From: Hydrogenophaga sp.
Lineage (GTDB): Bacteria; Pseudomonadota; Gammaproteobacteria; Burkholderiales; Burkholderiaceae_C
NCBI GenBank assembly: GCA_016741995.1
Contig: JACVCO010000020.1
Location: 1-64,000 of the forward strand
Length of the DNA: 64,000 bases
Reading direction: 5' to 3'
Positions 36,069 to 43,214 of this stretch are shown piece by piece (position 1 is the stretch's first letter; every line of letters begins with the position of its first letter). Made by a program: the position numbers and the translations under genes. The notes beneath the pieces were generated by a model. That model did no database searches, was not told the origin of the DNA, and saw only the letters and a program-made list of their open reading frames with translations.

Positions 36069-37153
36069 TGGTAGATCGAGTGCGTGCCGCCAACGAAGAA
36101 GCGGCCGTCGACGAAGGCGTCGATCTGCTGCGCGGTCAGGCGGCGTTCGCCCAGGATGTCGTCGCCCTGCTTCACGTAGTAGTCGACGAAGGTCTTGATG
36201 GAATTGCGTGCGCGGTCGGCGTTGGGTTCGCCGCCCATGAACTCCCACTGGCCCAGGTGCGTGATCTGGAACTTGGCCACCTCGATCGGCAGGCGCAGTT
36301 CGCGCGCCACGATCTTTGCGGCCTCGTCGACGTTGTCCAGCGTCCAGGCCATGGCGCGTTCGCGCGAGGCCAGGAAGGCCTTCACCGCCTCGGGGTACTT
36401 GTTCACGAACTCGCGCTTGGCGAAGTAGGTCACGCGGCCGGCGTGGTTCACGTAGACACCGTCGTCGGGCACGTGGCCCACCACCTTGAACTTGCCCGAG
36501 AGCCAGGCGCCGGTGGCGTTGCCCGCGGCCAGGTGGGTGGTGGTGGCGTCGGTGGCGCCCGAGAGCACGGCCGACAACGCGACGGAGGCGTTGTCGATCG
36601 ACTCATAGCGCACGCGGCCTTTGGTCTGGCGCGTGTCCAGCGGCAGGCCCACCGAGTTCAGCGCCTCGGTGGGGGCGGACCAGTAGCAACTGATGCGGCT
36701 GCTGCCGAACTTCTTGCCGTCGAGATCGGCGATGGTGTTCACCGACTTGTTCGACACCGCGGCCAGCACCGGTGCACGGTAGCGGTTGGAGGGCTCGGAC
36801 ACCCACACGATCACGCCGTCGAGGCCGTTGGCGCGGTGCACGGTGGCGGGGTAGATCATGCGCTGCGCGATCGAGATCGCGCCCTTGCTCACGGCCGCGG
36901 TCTCGGCACCGATGAGCTCGGCGCCGCCGGAGGCGATGAGGTTCACCTCCTTGGTGCCGACCTTCTCGAACTCCTCCTTGAAGATGCCTTTCTCGCGCGC
37001 GACCACGGTCCAGGGCGTGAGCTGCAGGTTGATCGAGGGCAGCACCTCGGCGCTGGCCGTGCCGAGCGGTGCGACCAGGCCCAGGGCCACGGCCGCCGCG
37101 GCGCTGAGGGCACGCAGCCGGCGGCCGGCGCGTTGGGAAAGGGCTTGTTTCAT
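36065..37153 (-). CDS. ABC transporter substrate-binding protein (sulfonate/sulfate-ester type)
   Basis: The 362-residue receptor has a signal peptide ending TASAE. Binding domain: INLQLTPWTVVAREKGIFKEEFEKVG, ASGGAELIGAETAAVSKGAI and RMIYPATVHRANGLDGVIVW. ATG 37153 follows a GGAGAG site, with promoter 37207-37238 upstream. It is distant from SsuA and closer to the AtsR-like group in character, so an arylsulfonate or sulfate ester is possible. Confidence 0.87.
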   Translation of the reverse strand: MKQALSQRAGRRLRALSAAAAVALGLVAPLGTASAEVLPSINLQLTPWTVVAREKGIFKEEFEKVGTKEVNLIASGGAELIGAETAAVSKGAISIAQRMIYPATVHRANGLDGVIVWVSEPSNRYRAPVLAAVSNKSVNTIADLDGKKFGSSRISCYWSAPTEALNSVGLPLDTRQTKGRVRYESIDNASVALSAVLSGATDATTTHLAAGNATGAWLSGKFKVVGHVPDDGVYVNHAGRVTYFAKREFVNKYPEAVKAFLASRERAMAWTLDNVDEAAKIVARELRLPIEVAKFQITHLGQWEFMGGEPNADRARNSIKTFVDYYVKQGDDILGERRLTAQQIDAFVDGRFFVGGTHSIYQ

Positions 37154-37206
37154 GGGTCTTCTCTCCAGGGGGTTGTGTGAAACGTCGGGCCAATGGGCTG
37201 GCGGCG

Positions 37207-37238
37207 ATTCTTCGCGGCGCCCGCGCCCGCACCAACGA
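37207..37238 (-). promoter_or_regulatory. Sulfur-island promoter 3 (TCGTT-N21-AAGAAT), minus-strand importer
   Basis: On the minus strand TCGTT (37238-37234) is followed after 21 nt by AAGAAT (37212-37207). TTGGTG overlapping TCGTT gives a 17-base -35 spacer. Further upstream are two related direct repeats on the plus strand, CTTGGATGCAAATC and CTTGGATATGCGCAAAAC (about 37254-37300), possible activator half-sites. Confidence 0.55.
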
Positions 37239-37338
37239 AGCAAATCGGCCACCCTTGGATGCAAATCAGCGGCGCACTTGGATATGCGCAAAACGCGCTT
37301 CGCACACCGCGGGCCGACGCGAACAATGCCCAGCCCTG

Positions 37339-38157
37339 ATGAGCCCGAAGACACCCCACTCACCCACGCCGCGCCGCGGCCTGGCCGCACTCGCCGCGGC
37401 GGCCGTTGCCGTGGTCACCTTCGCCACGCTGGCTGCGGGCGCGAACACGGCCCCCGCACCCGCCACCCTGCGGGTAGGCATCGACCCGAGCACGCTGCCC
37501 GTCAGCACCGGTGAACGCGACTACACCAACGGCGCCTTCGAAACCGTCTACGCCCACGAACTCGCGCAGCGCCTGGGCGCCACGCTGACCCTTGTGCCGT
37601 TACCGCACGCCGCACAGGACCAGGCGCTGCAGGCCGGTGAGGTGGATCTGGTGCTCACGCGCGCCGCCGGCAACGCCAGCGGCCGCAGCCTCGCAACCGG
37701 CTACCGATCCGGTCTGGGCGTGTCGATGCGATCGGACACGCCGGTGCGCCACTGGCAGGACCTGAAAGGCCGCGTGGTGTGCACCTCGGCCGACAACGTG
37801 CAGGCACAGGAACAGGCCGTGCGGCTGGGCGCGCAACTGCAACTGCACGCCGCCCCCGCGCAGGCCCTGGTGCAGGTGCGCATGGGCGGCTGCGACGCGG
37901 CCGTCCTCGACCACGCGCAACTCGGCCCGCTGCTCGCGCGCAAGGAGTGGACCAAGTTCACCGCCGCGCTGCCGGCCACCGAGGCCGCCCCGCTGGTGGC
38001 CCGCGTGGCCCCGGCGCGCGAGGCGCTGCAGGCCCACCTGCAACGCGCGGTGAACGCGCTCGACGATCCCGCGCTGTGGGCACAACGCCACCAGACCTGG
38101 GCGTCCAACGTGGCCTTCGAGGTCTACTACGACCAGACCGGGCCCGACTGCCATTGA
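37339..38157 (+). CDS. Periplasmic family-3 solute-binding protein coupled to a di-heme peroxidase
   Basis: The 272-residue protein has a signal/anchor helix (LAALAAAAVAVVTFATLAAGA). The receptor domain includes LRVGIDPSTLPVSTGERDYT and ALQAGEVDLVLTRAAG, plus a family-typical cysteine pair (GRVVCTSADN and RMGGCDAAVLD). It resembles the MxaJ/XoxJ-like proteins that accompany periplasmic redox enzymes. Its stop overlaps the TTG start of the di-heme cytochrome gene. It is divergent from the second sulfonate importer. Confidence 0.75.
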   Translation: MSPKTPHSPTPRRGLAALAAAAVAVVTFATLAAGANTAPAPATLRVGIDPSTLPVSTGERDYTNGAFETVYAHELAQRLGATLTLVPLPHAAQDQALQAGEVDLVLTRAAGNASGRSLATGYRSGLGVSMRSDTPVRHWQDLKGRVVCTSADNVQAQEQAVRLGAQLQLHAAPAQALVQVRMGGCDAAVLDHAQLGPLLARKEWTKFTAALPATEAAPLVARVAPAREALQAHLQRAVNALDDPALWAQRHQTWASNVAFEVYYDQTGPDCH

Positions 38158-39227
38158 AGACACCCTGGCTGGCGGCCCTGGCGCTCGCGGTGGCGCTGCC
38201 CGCCACAGTGCGCGCCGACACCTTCACCGACGACGCGCTGCGCCGCGCCTACGAGCGCCCGCCCGCGCAATGGCCCGCACCGCAGCTTGATGCGGGCGTG
38301 GCCTTCGTTGAACTGGGCGCACTGCCACCGCCTGCGGCAACCGACGCCCGCGAAGCGCAGCTCGCGCGCCTGGGTGGGCGGCTCTTTCACGACCCGCGCC
38401 TCTCGGCCGACGGCCGCGTGGCCTGCGCCAGCTGCCACCGGCCCGCACAGGGCTGGACCGTGCGCACGCCACTGGCCACCGGCGTGCACGGCCATGCCGG
38501 CACGCGCAACCCGCCCGGTTTGCTCGAGGTGGCCCTGCGCGCGCAATGGGGGTGGGACGGCGCGGCCGCCTCGCTCGACGCGCAGTCGCTGCGGCCCTTC
38601 ACCGATCCGCGCGAGATGGGCCATGCCTCGGTGCAGGCCGCGTGGCAACGCGTGGCGCATGCACCCGACTACGTGGGCGCCTGGCGCGCGCTGTCGCCGC
38701 GGCCCTCGCCGGCGCTGCTCGGCGAAGCGCTCGCCGCCTTCCAGCGCACGCTGCACGCGCCCACCGCGTTCGACCGCTTCGCGCAGGGCGACCACCGCGC
38801 GCTCGGCGATGCCGCCGTGCGCGGCCTGCACCTGTTCCGCACCACGGCGCGCTGCGCCAACTGCCACTTCGGCCCCACGCTGAGCGACGGGCGCTTCCAC
38901 AACCTGGGCATCGCCTTCATCGGCGAACCCTCGCAAGACACAGGGCGCCACGCGGTGACGGGCCGCTGCGAAGACGCGGGGCGCTTCCGCACGCCGAGCC
39001 TGCGCCACGTGGCGCGCACCGCCCCCTACATGCACCACGGCCTGTTCGATTCGCTGGCCGGCGTGCTGCACCTGTACGCGCGCGGTGGCGGCGAGCCGCG
39101 CGGGCGCGCCACGGCGCAGCGCGACCCGCTGCACACCTGCGCCTTGCGCGTGTCACCGCACCTGCGCCCGCTCGACCTGAGCGAGGCCGACACCGCGGCG
39201 CTGCTGGCCTTCCTGAAGGCTTTGTGA
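38154..39227 (+). CDS. Di-heme cytochrome c peroxidase family protein (MauG/CcpA-like)
   Basis: The 357-residue periplasmic protein has two haem sites, C91-A-S-C94-H95 and C234-A-N-C237-H238. It begins with a TTG at 38154 that overlaps the upstream stop (TTGA), giving a signal peptide KTPWLAALALAVALPATVRAD. Conserved RLGGRLFHDPRLS, NPPGLLEVALRAQWGWDG and RFRTPSLRHVARTAPYMHHGLFDSL identify the CcpA/MauG family, enzymes that reduce peroxide or modify protein side chains. It is translationally coupled to the family-3 binding protein. The substrate is unknown. Confidence 0.85.
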   Translation: MKTPWLAALALAVALPATVRADTFTDDALRRAYERPPAQWPAPQLDAGVAFVELGALPPPAATDAREAQLARLGGRLFHDPRLSADGRVACASCHRPAQGWTVRTPLATGVHGHAGTRNPPGLLEVALRAQWGWDGAAASLDAQSLRPFTDPREMGHASVQAAWQRVAHAPDYVGAWRALSPRPSPALLGEALAAFQRTLHAPTAFDRFAQGDHRALGDAAVRGLHLFRTTARCANCHFGPTLSDGRFHNLGIAFIGEPSQDTGRHAVTGRCEDAGRFRTPSLRHVARTAPYMHHGLFDSLAGVLHLYARGGGEPRGRATAQRDPLHTCALRVSPHLRPLDLSEADTAALLAFLKAL

Positions 39228-39240
39228 GGGCGGCGCGGGC

Positions 39241-40599
39241 TCAGGCCACGCGCTGCTGCGCGGCGGCGTGGCGGCTCGGTGGCCGCTCCAGCCCGAGGTT
39301 CTCACGCAGCGTGTGGCCTTCGTAGCGCGTGCGGAACAGGCCGCGGCGCTGCAGCTCGGGCACCACCTGGTCCACGAATTCGTCGAGCGACGCGGGCAGC
39401 ACCGGCGGCATGACGTTGAAGCCATCGGCCGCGCCCGCCTCGAACCATTCCTGCATGCGGTCGGCGATCGTCTGCGGTGTGCCGATGACCACCCAGTGGC
39501 CGCGCGCGCCGGCCAGGTATTCGTACAACGCGCGCACCGTGAACCGCTCGCGCCGCGCGAGTTCGATCACCACGTGCGCGCGGCTGTTGATGCCCTTGGG
39601 TGGTTCGGGGTAGTACGGCGGTGGCGCGTCCAGGTTCCAGCGGCGCAGGTCTTCGCCGGGCCAGTAGGGCGCGAGCGTGCTCAGGCCCACCGCGGGGTGG
39701 ATCAGCGCCTGCAGCTCGGCCCACTTGGCCTTCGCCTCGGCCTCGGTGCGGCCGATCACGGGCGAGATGCCGGGCAGCACCAGCAGTTGCTCGGGCCGGC
39801 GGCCGTACTTCGGCAGGCGGCCCTTCACGTCGCGGTAGAAGGCCTGCGCCTCGGCCAGGCTGGTCCACGCGGTGAAGATCGCTTCGGCGGTGGCGGCGGC
39901 GAGCTCCTTGCCGTCCTCCGACGAACCGGCCTGCACGATCACCGGGTGGCCCTGCGGCGAGCGCTCGAGATTGAGCGGGCCCTTGACCTTGAAGTGGCGG
40001 CCCGCGTGGTTGAGCTCGTGCAGCTTCGCGGGGTCGAAGTACACGCCGCTGTCGCGGTCGCGCACGAAGGCGTCGTCGTCGAAGCTGTCCCACAGCCCCT
40101 TCACCACGTCGACGAATTCGGTGGCGCGCGCGTAGCGTTCACCGGGCGCGGGGTGCGCGTCGAGCCCGAAGTTGCCGTACACGTTCTCGCTGCTGGTGGT
40201 CACCACGTTCCAGGCCGCGCGGCCGCCGCTGATGTGGTCGAGCGAGGCGAACTTGCGCGCCAGCAGGTACGGGTCTTCGTAGGTGGTGGACGCGGTGGCG
40301 ACGAAGCCGATGTGCTTCGTGACCGCCGACAGCGCGGCCCAGAGCGTGACGGGCTCGAAGTGCGACACGCGGCCCTGACGGCCGAAGGACTCGTCGTCGC
40401 CGGTGTGCCAGATGCCCGGGCTGTCGGCCACGAAGAGCTGGTCGAACAGGCCGCGCTCGGCGGTCTGCGCGACCTCGATGTAGTGCTGGATGTTCGTGCC
40501 CGAGTCGATTTGCGCGCCGGGGTGGCGCCAGGCGGCGATGTGGTGGCCCGTGGCCATGACGAAAGCGCCGAGGCGCATCTGGCGTTGCTGCTGGCTCAT
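39241..40599 (-). CDS. FMN-dependent LLM-class monooxygenase (NtaA/SnaA/DszA type)
   Basis: The 452-residue class C flavin monooxygenase has MRLGAFVMATGHHIAAWRHP at the start, GFVATASTTYEDPYLLARKFASLDHISGGRAAWNVVTTS in the barrel, and HPVIVQAGSSEDGKELAA. These define the NtaA/DmoA/ScmK group, which cleave C-N or C-S bonds with FMNH2. SsuE in this window could supply FMNH2. ATG 40599 is preferred to an upstream in-frame ATG because the predicted promoter ends at 40631, between the two. A dialkyl sulfide, sulfone or sulfonate substrate is likely from context. Confidence 0.9.
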   Translation of the reverse strand: MSQQQRQMRLGAFVMATGHHIAAWRHPGAQIDSGTNIQHYIEVAQTAERGLFDQLFVADSPGIWHTGDDESFGRQGRVSHFEPVTLWAALSAVTKHIGFVATASTTYEDPYLLARKFASLDHISGGRAAWNVVTTSSENVYGNFGLDAHPAPGERYARATEFVDVVKGLWDSFDDDAFVRDRDSGVYFDPAKLHELNHAGRHFKVKGPLNLERSPQGHPVIVQAGSSEDGKELAAATAEAIFTAWTSLAEAQAFYRDVKGRLPKYGRRPEQLLVLPGISPVIGRTEAEAKAKWAELQALIHPAVGLSTLAPYWPGEDLRRWNLDAPPPYYPEPPKGINSRAHVVIELARRERFTVRALYEYLAGARGHWVVIGTPQTIADRMQEWFEAGAADGFNVMPPVLPASLDEFVDQVVPELQRRGLFRTRYEGHTLRENLGLERPPSRHAAAQQRVA

Positions 40600-40630
40600 G
40601 TGCGGCAGTGGCGAAGTGGCTGGGCCGGCG

Positions 40631-40662
40631 ATCGTGCGCGGCCGCCCCGGCGCGGGGAACGA
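40631..40662 (-). promoter_or_regulatory. Sulfur-island promoter 4 (TCGTT-N21-CACGAT), LLM monooxygenase
   Basis: On the minus strand TCGTT (40662-40658) precedes CACGAT (40636-40631) by exactly 21 nt, with TTCCCC as -35 and a 17-base spacer, as in the tauD promoter. The leader to ATG 40599 is about 25 bases. Confidence 0.5.
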
Positions 40663-40670
40663 AACAAAGC

Positions 40671-40724
40671 GCATATCGATAAGCACAGAGCTTCGTTGTG
40701 GGGCCGCCGCGGCGTTCCTAGCAT
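40671..40724 (+). promoter_or_regulatory. Sulfur-island promoter 5 (GCATATCG-N14-TCGTT-N21-TAGCAT)
   Basis: GCATATCG (40671-40678), 14 nt, TCGTT (40693-40697), 21 nt, TAGCAT (40719-40724). All three elements and both spacings are identical to the tauD promoter (28737-28790). It points toward the peroxiredoxin gene but lies about 200 bases upstream, so the transcript would carry a long leader that contains promoter 6. Confidence 0.55.
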
Positions 40725-40854
40725 GGGCTGGCCTGTTGTTGGAGGCGGGTCCGGCCGGTGCAGGCGGGAACGTGCCCTGGTGTCTCCCGGGGGTTTGTTG
40801 CATCGGCCGGTTCTTTTTCAGCAGGGCTGCCGCATATGCCTCGCGGGCATGAGC

Positions 40855-40900
40855 AAACAAGAACTCGGTCGTTGGTGTTTGCGTGCCCCGCTTCCAGAAT
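40855..40900 (+). promoter_or_regulatory. Sulfur-island promoter 6 (AAACAAGAAC-N4-TCGTT-N21-CAGAAT), peroxiredoxin
   Basis: AAACAAGAAC (40855-40864), 4 nt, TCGTT (40869-40873), 21 nt, CAGAAT (40895-40900). All elements and spacings equal those upstream of the second sbp gene (42137-42182). TTGGTG serves as -35 with a 17-base spacer. The peroxiredoxin ATG follows after an AGGAG site. Confidence 0.6.
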
Positions 40901-40926
40901 GGCGAGCCCGATCCAGGAGCATCCGC

Positions 40927-41565
40927 ATGACCCTACGCCTCGGCGACACCGCCCCCGATTTCACGCAGGACTCGACCCAGGGCCCGATCCACTTCCACGG
41001 GTGGGCGGGCGACCACTGGGTGGTGTTCTTCTCGCACCCGGCCGACTTCACGCCGGTGTGCACCACCGAGCTCGGCCGCACCGCGGCGCTGTCGGGCGAG
41101 TTCGCGCGCCGCCACGTCAAGGCCATCGCGCTGAGCGTGGACCCGCTCGAATCGCACGCGAAATGGGTGCCCGACATCGAGGACACGCAGGGCACGGCGG
41201 TGAACTTCCCGATCCTGGCCGACGCCGACCGCACCGTCGCCACGCTCTACGACATGATCCACCCGAACGCGTCGGCCACCGCCACGGTGCGCAGCGTGTT
41301 CATCATCGACCCGAAGAAGGTGATCCGCACCACCTTCACCTACCCCGCCAGCACCGGCCGCAACTTCGACGAGATCCTGCGCGTGATCGATTCGCTGCAG
41401 CTCACGGACGGGTACAAGGTGGCCACGCCGGTGGACTGGAAAGACGGCGACGAGGTGGTGATCCTGCCGAGCCTGCAGGACCCGGCCGAGATCGCACAGC
41501 GCTTTCCCAAGGGCTTTCGCGCCTTGCGCCCCTACCTGCGCCTGACGCCGCAGCCGAACCGCTGA
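40927..41565 (+). CDS. 1-Cys peroxiredoxin (Prx6 type)
   Basis: The 212-residue peroxiredoxin begins LGDTAPDFTQDSTQGPIHFH; the peroxidatic cysteine is C45 in PADFTPVCTTELGR. The long C-terminal part (KVATPVDWKDGDEVVILPSL and beyond) is that of the Prx6 group, which lacks a resolving cysteine and uses an external thiol. It reduces H2O2 and organic peroxides. Its own sulfur-type promoter suggests it protects cells from peroxide made by the flavin monooxygenases or during sulfur starvation. Relatives are common in organosulfur clusters. Confidence 0.93.
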   Translation: MTLRLGDTAPDFTQDSTQGPIHFHGWAGDHWVVFFSHPADFTPVCTTELGRTAALSGEFARRHVKAIALSVDPLESHAKWVPDIEDTQGTAVNFPILADADRTVATLYDMIHPNASATATVRSVFIIDPKKVIRTTFTYPASTGRNFDEILRVIDSLQLTDGYKVATPVDWKDGDEVVILPSLQDPAEIAQRFPKGFRALRPYLRLTPQPNR

Positions 41566-41567
41566 GC

Positions 41568-42134
41568 ATGCCGACACCGACCGTGGTCATCGTGCCGGGC
41601 TGGCGCAATTCCGGCCCGTCGCACTGGCAGAGCCTGTGGGCGCAACGCCTGCCCAAGGTGCTGCGCGTGGAGCAGGACGACTGGGTCTCGCCCCTGCGCG
41701 GGCCCTGGGTGCAGCGCCTGAGCGAGACCATCGAGCACGCCGGTGGCCCGGTGGTGGTGGTGGCCCACAGCCTGGGCTGCATCGCCACCACGCACCTGCC
41801 GCCCGCGGTGGCCGAGCGCATCGTGGGGGCGCTGCTGGTGGCCCCGGCCGACCCGGAGCGCCGCGGCGCGCTGGCCGATTTCGCGCCGGTGCCGTACCAG
41901 CGCCTGCCCTACCGCCACATCCTGGTGGCCAGCGACAACGACCCGTACTGCCCGGTGCGCCTGGCGGGCGCCTACGCGCGCGCCTGGGGCAGCGAGTTCG
42001 TGCGCCTCAACGGCGCCGGCCACATCAACGTGGATTCGGGCTTCGGCGAATGGCCGCTGGGCCTGGCGCTGCTGCAGTCGCTGGGGGCGGACGTGCCGCC
42101 CCCGCAGCCCGCGCTACATGCCGCGGCGGCATAA
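41568..42134 (+). CDS. RBBP9/YdeN-family alpha/beta hydrolase
   Basis: The 188-residue serine hydrolase has VVIVPGWRNSGPSHWQSLWAQRLP at the start, the nucleophile elbow AHSLGC, an acid in ASDNDPYCP and histidine in GAGHINVDSGFGEWP. This is the RBBP9/YdeN (DUF1234-like) family; substrate unknown. It starts 2 bases after the peroxiredoxin stop, so both share a promoter. The last codons end at the sbp promoter box beginning 42131. Confidence 0.88.
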   Translation: MPTPTVVIVPGWRNSGPSHWQSLWAQRLPKVLRVEQDDWVSPLRGPWVQRLSETIEHAGGPVVVVAHSLGCIATTHLPPAVAERIVGALLVAPADPERRGALADFAPVPYQRLPYRHILVASDNDPYCPVRLAGAYARAWGSEFVRLNGAGHINVDSGFGEWPLGLALLQSLGADVPPPQPALHAAAA

Positions 42135-42136
42135 GG

Positions 42137-42182
42137 AAACAAGAACAAATTCGTTTGGTTTTGTGACCGAGGCGCCCAGAAT
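42137..42182 (+). promoter_or_regulatory. Sulfur-island promoter 7 (AAACAAGAAC-N4-TCGTT-N21-CAGAAT), sbp-cysTWA
   Basis: AAACAAGAAC (42137-42146), 4 nt, TCGTT (42151-42155), 21 nt, CAGAAT (42177-42182). -35 TTGGTT gives a 16-base spacer. ATAAGGAA at 42131-42138 overlaps the upstream box. Same layout as the peroxiredoxin promoter. Confidence 0.6.
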
Positions 42183-42218
42183 CGCCCTCCTCCCCTGCAT
42201 CCGACCACCGCCTCGACC

Positions 42219-43211
42219 ATGAAAACCGCTCTGCGCACCACCGCTGCCGCCCTCGGGTTGGCCCTCAGCACGCTCGCGTCGGCCCAGACCACGCTGCTCA
42301 ACGTCTCGTACGACGTGGCGCGCGAGTTCTACAAGGACATCAACACCGCCTTCATCGCCAGCCAGCAGAAGGCCGGCAAGACCATCGCGGTGAACCAGTC
42401 GCACGCCGGCTCCAGCGCGCAGGCGCGTGCCGTGGCCGACGGCCTGGAGGCCGACGTGGTGACCTTCAACACCACCACCGACATCGACTTCCTCGCCGAG
42501 AAGGGCGTGGTCGCCAAGGACTGGCGCCAGAAATTCCCCAACGGCGCCGCGCCCACCACCTCGACCATGCTGTTCCTGGTGCGCAACGGCAACCCCAAGA
42601 ACATCAAGGACTGGGACGACCTGATCAAGCCCGGCGTGCAAGTGGTCGTGGTCAACCCCAAGACGGGTGGCAACGGCCGCCTGGCCTACCTCGCGGCCTG
42701 GGGCCAGGTGCGCGCCAAGGGCGGCACCGACGAGCAGGCCGCCGAGTTCGTGAAGAAGCTCTACGCGAACGTGCCCGTGCTGGCGCGCGGCGGGCGCGAT
42801 GCCACCGGCGTCTTCCTGCAACGCAACATCGGCGACGTGCTGATCACCTTCGAATCCGAGGTGGTGTCGGTGGACAAGGAATTCGGCGCCGGCAAGGTCG
42901 ACGCCGTGCACCCGAGCTCGAGCATCGTGGCCGAGAACCCGGTCGCCATCGTCGAGCGCACGGTGGCCAAGAAAGGCACCGCCGCCGAAGCCAAGGCCTA
43001 CCTCGACTTCGTGTACTCCGAAGAGGGCCAGGAGATCGCGGCGAAGCACAACATCCGCCCGCGTTCGGAGGCCGTGCTCAAGAAGTACGCCAGCGCCTTC
43101 AAGCCGATCAAGCTGTTCACGGTCGACCAGTACTTCGGCTCCCTCGGCGAAGCGCAGAAAGTGCACTTCAACGACGGCGGCAAGTTCGACCAGCTGTACA
43201 CGGTCCGCTAA
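42219..43211 (+). CDS. sbp: Sulfate/thiosulfate-binding periplasmic protein (second copy)
   Basis: This 330-residue Sbp has a signal peptide ending LASAQ. Blocks [56 protein letters not shown] and FNDGGKFDQLYTVR match sulfate-binding protein. It is followed directly by cysT, cysW and cysA, so it is the dedicated receptor of that importer. It clearly resembles the first copy at 10841 in the same blocks. Confidence 0.95.
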   Translation: MKTALRTTAAALGLALSTLASAQTTLLNVSYDVAREFYKDINTAFIASQQKAGKTIAVNQSHAGSSAQARAVADGLEADVVTFNTTTDIDFLAEKGVVAKDWRQKFPNGAAPTTSTMLFLVRNGNPKNIKDWDDLIKPGVQVVVVNPKTGGNGRLAYLAAWGQVRAKGGTDEQAAEFVKKLYANVPVLARGGRDATGVFLQRNIGDVLITFESEVVSVDKEFGAGKVDAVHPSSSIVAENPVAIVERTVAKKGTAAEAKAYLDFVYSEEGQEIAAKHNIRPRSEAVLKKYASAFKPIKLFTVDQYFGSLGEAQKVHFNDGGKFDQLYTVR

Positions 43212-43214
43212 ATC

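Larger units (their letters stand above)
40600..40926. other. 327-base divergent intergenic region with three predicted promoters
   Basis: No gene is visible between the LLM monooxygenase and the peroxiredoxin. The region holds one leftward and two rightward promoters of the TCGTT-N21 type (see separate entries), a near-palindrome GCATATCGATAAGC at 40671-40684 centred between the divergent pair, AACGAA/TTCGTT arms at 40658-40663 and 40692-40697, and GCATATGC at 40832-40839 upstream of the peroxiredoxin promoter. Confidence 0.6.

Noticed and set aside
40599..40674. Upstream ATG at 40674 as start of the LLM monooxygenase
   Set aside because: It lies upstream of the predicted leftward -10 at 40636-40631, and the conserved protein begins at 40599.
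40723..41565. An N-terminally extended peroxiredoxin starting at the ATG inside TAGCATGG
   Set aside because: That ATG overlaps the -10 hexamer of promoter 5, the extra 68 residues have no family homology, and a standard start with AGGAG lies at 40927.
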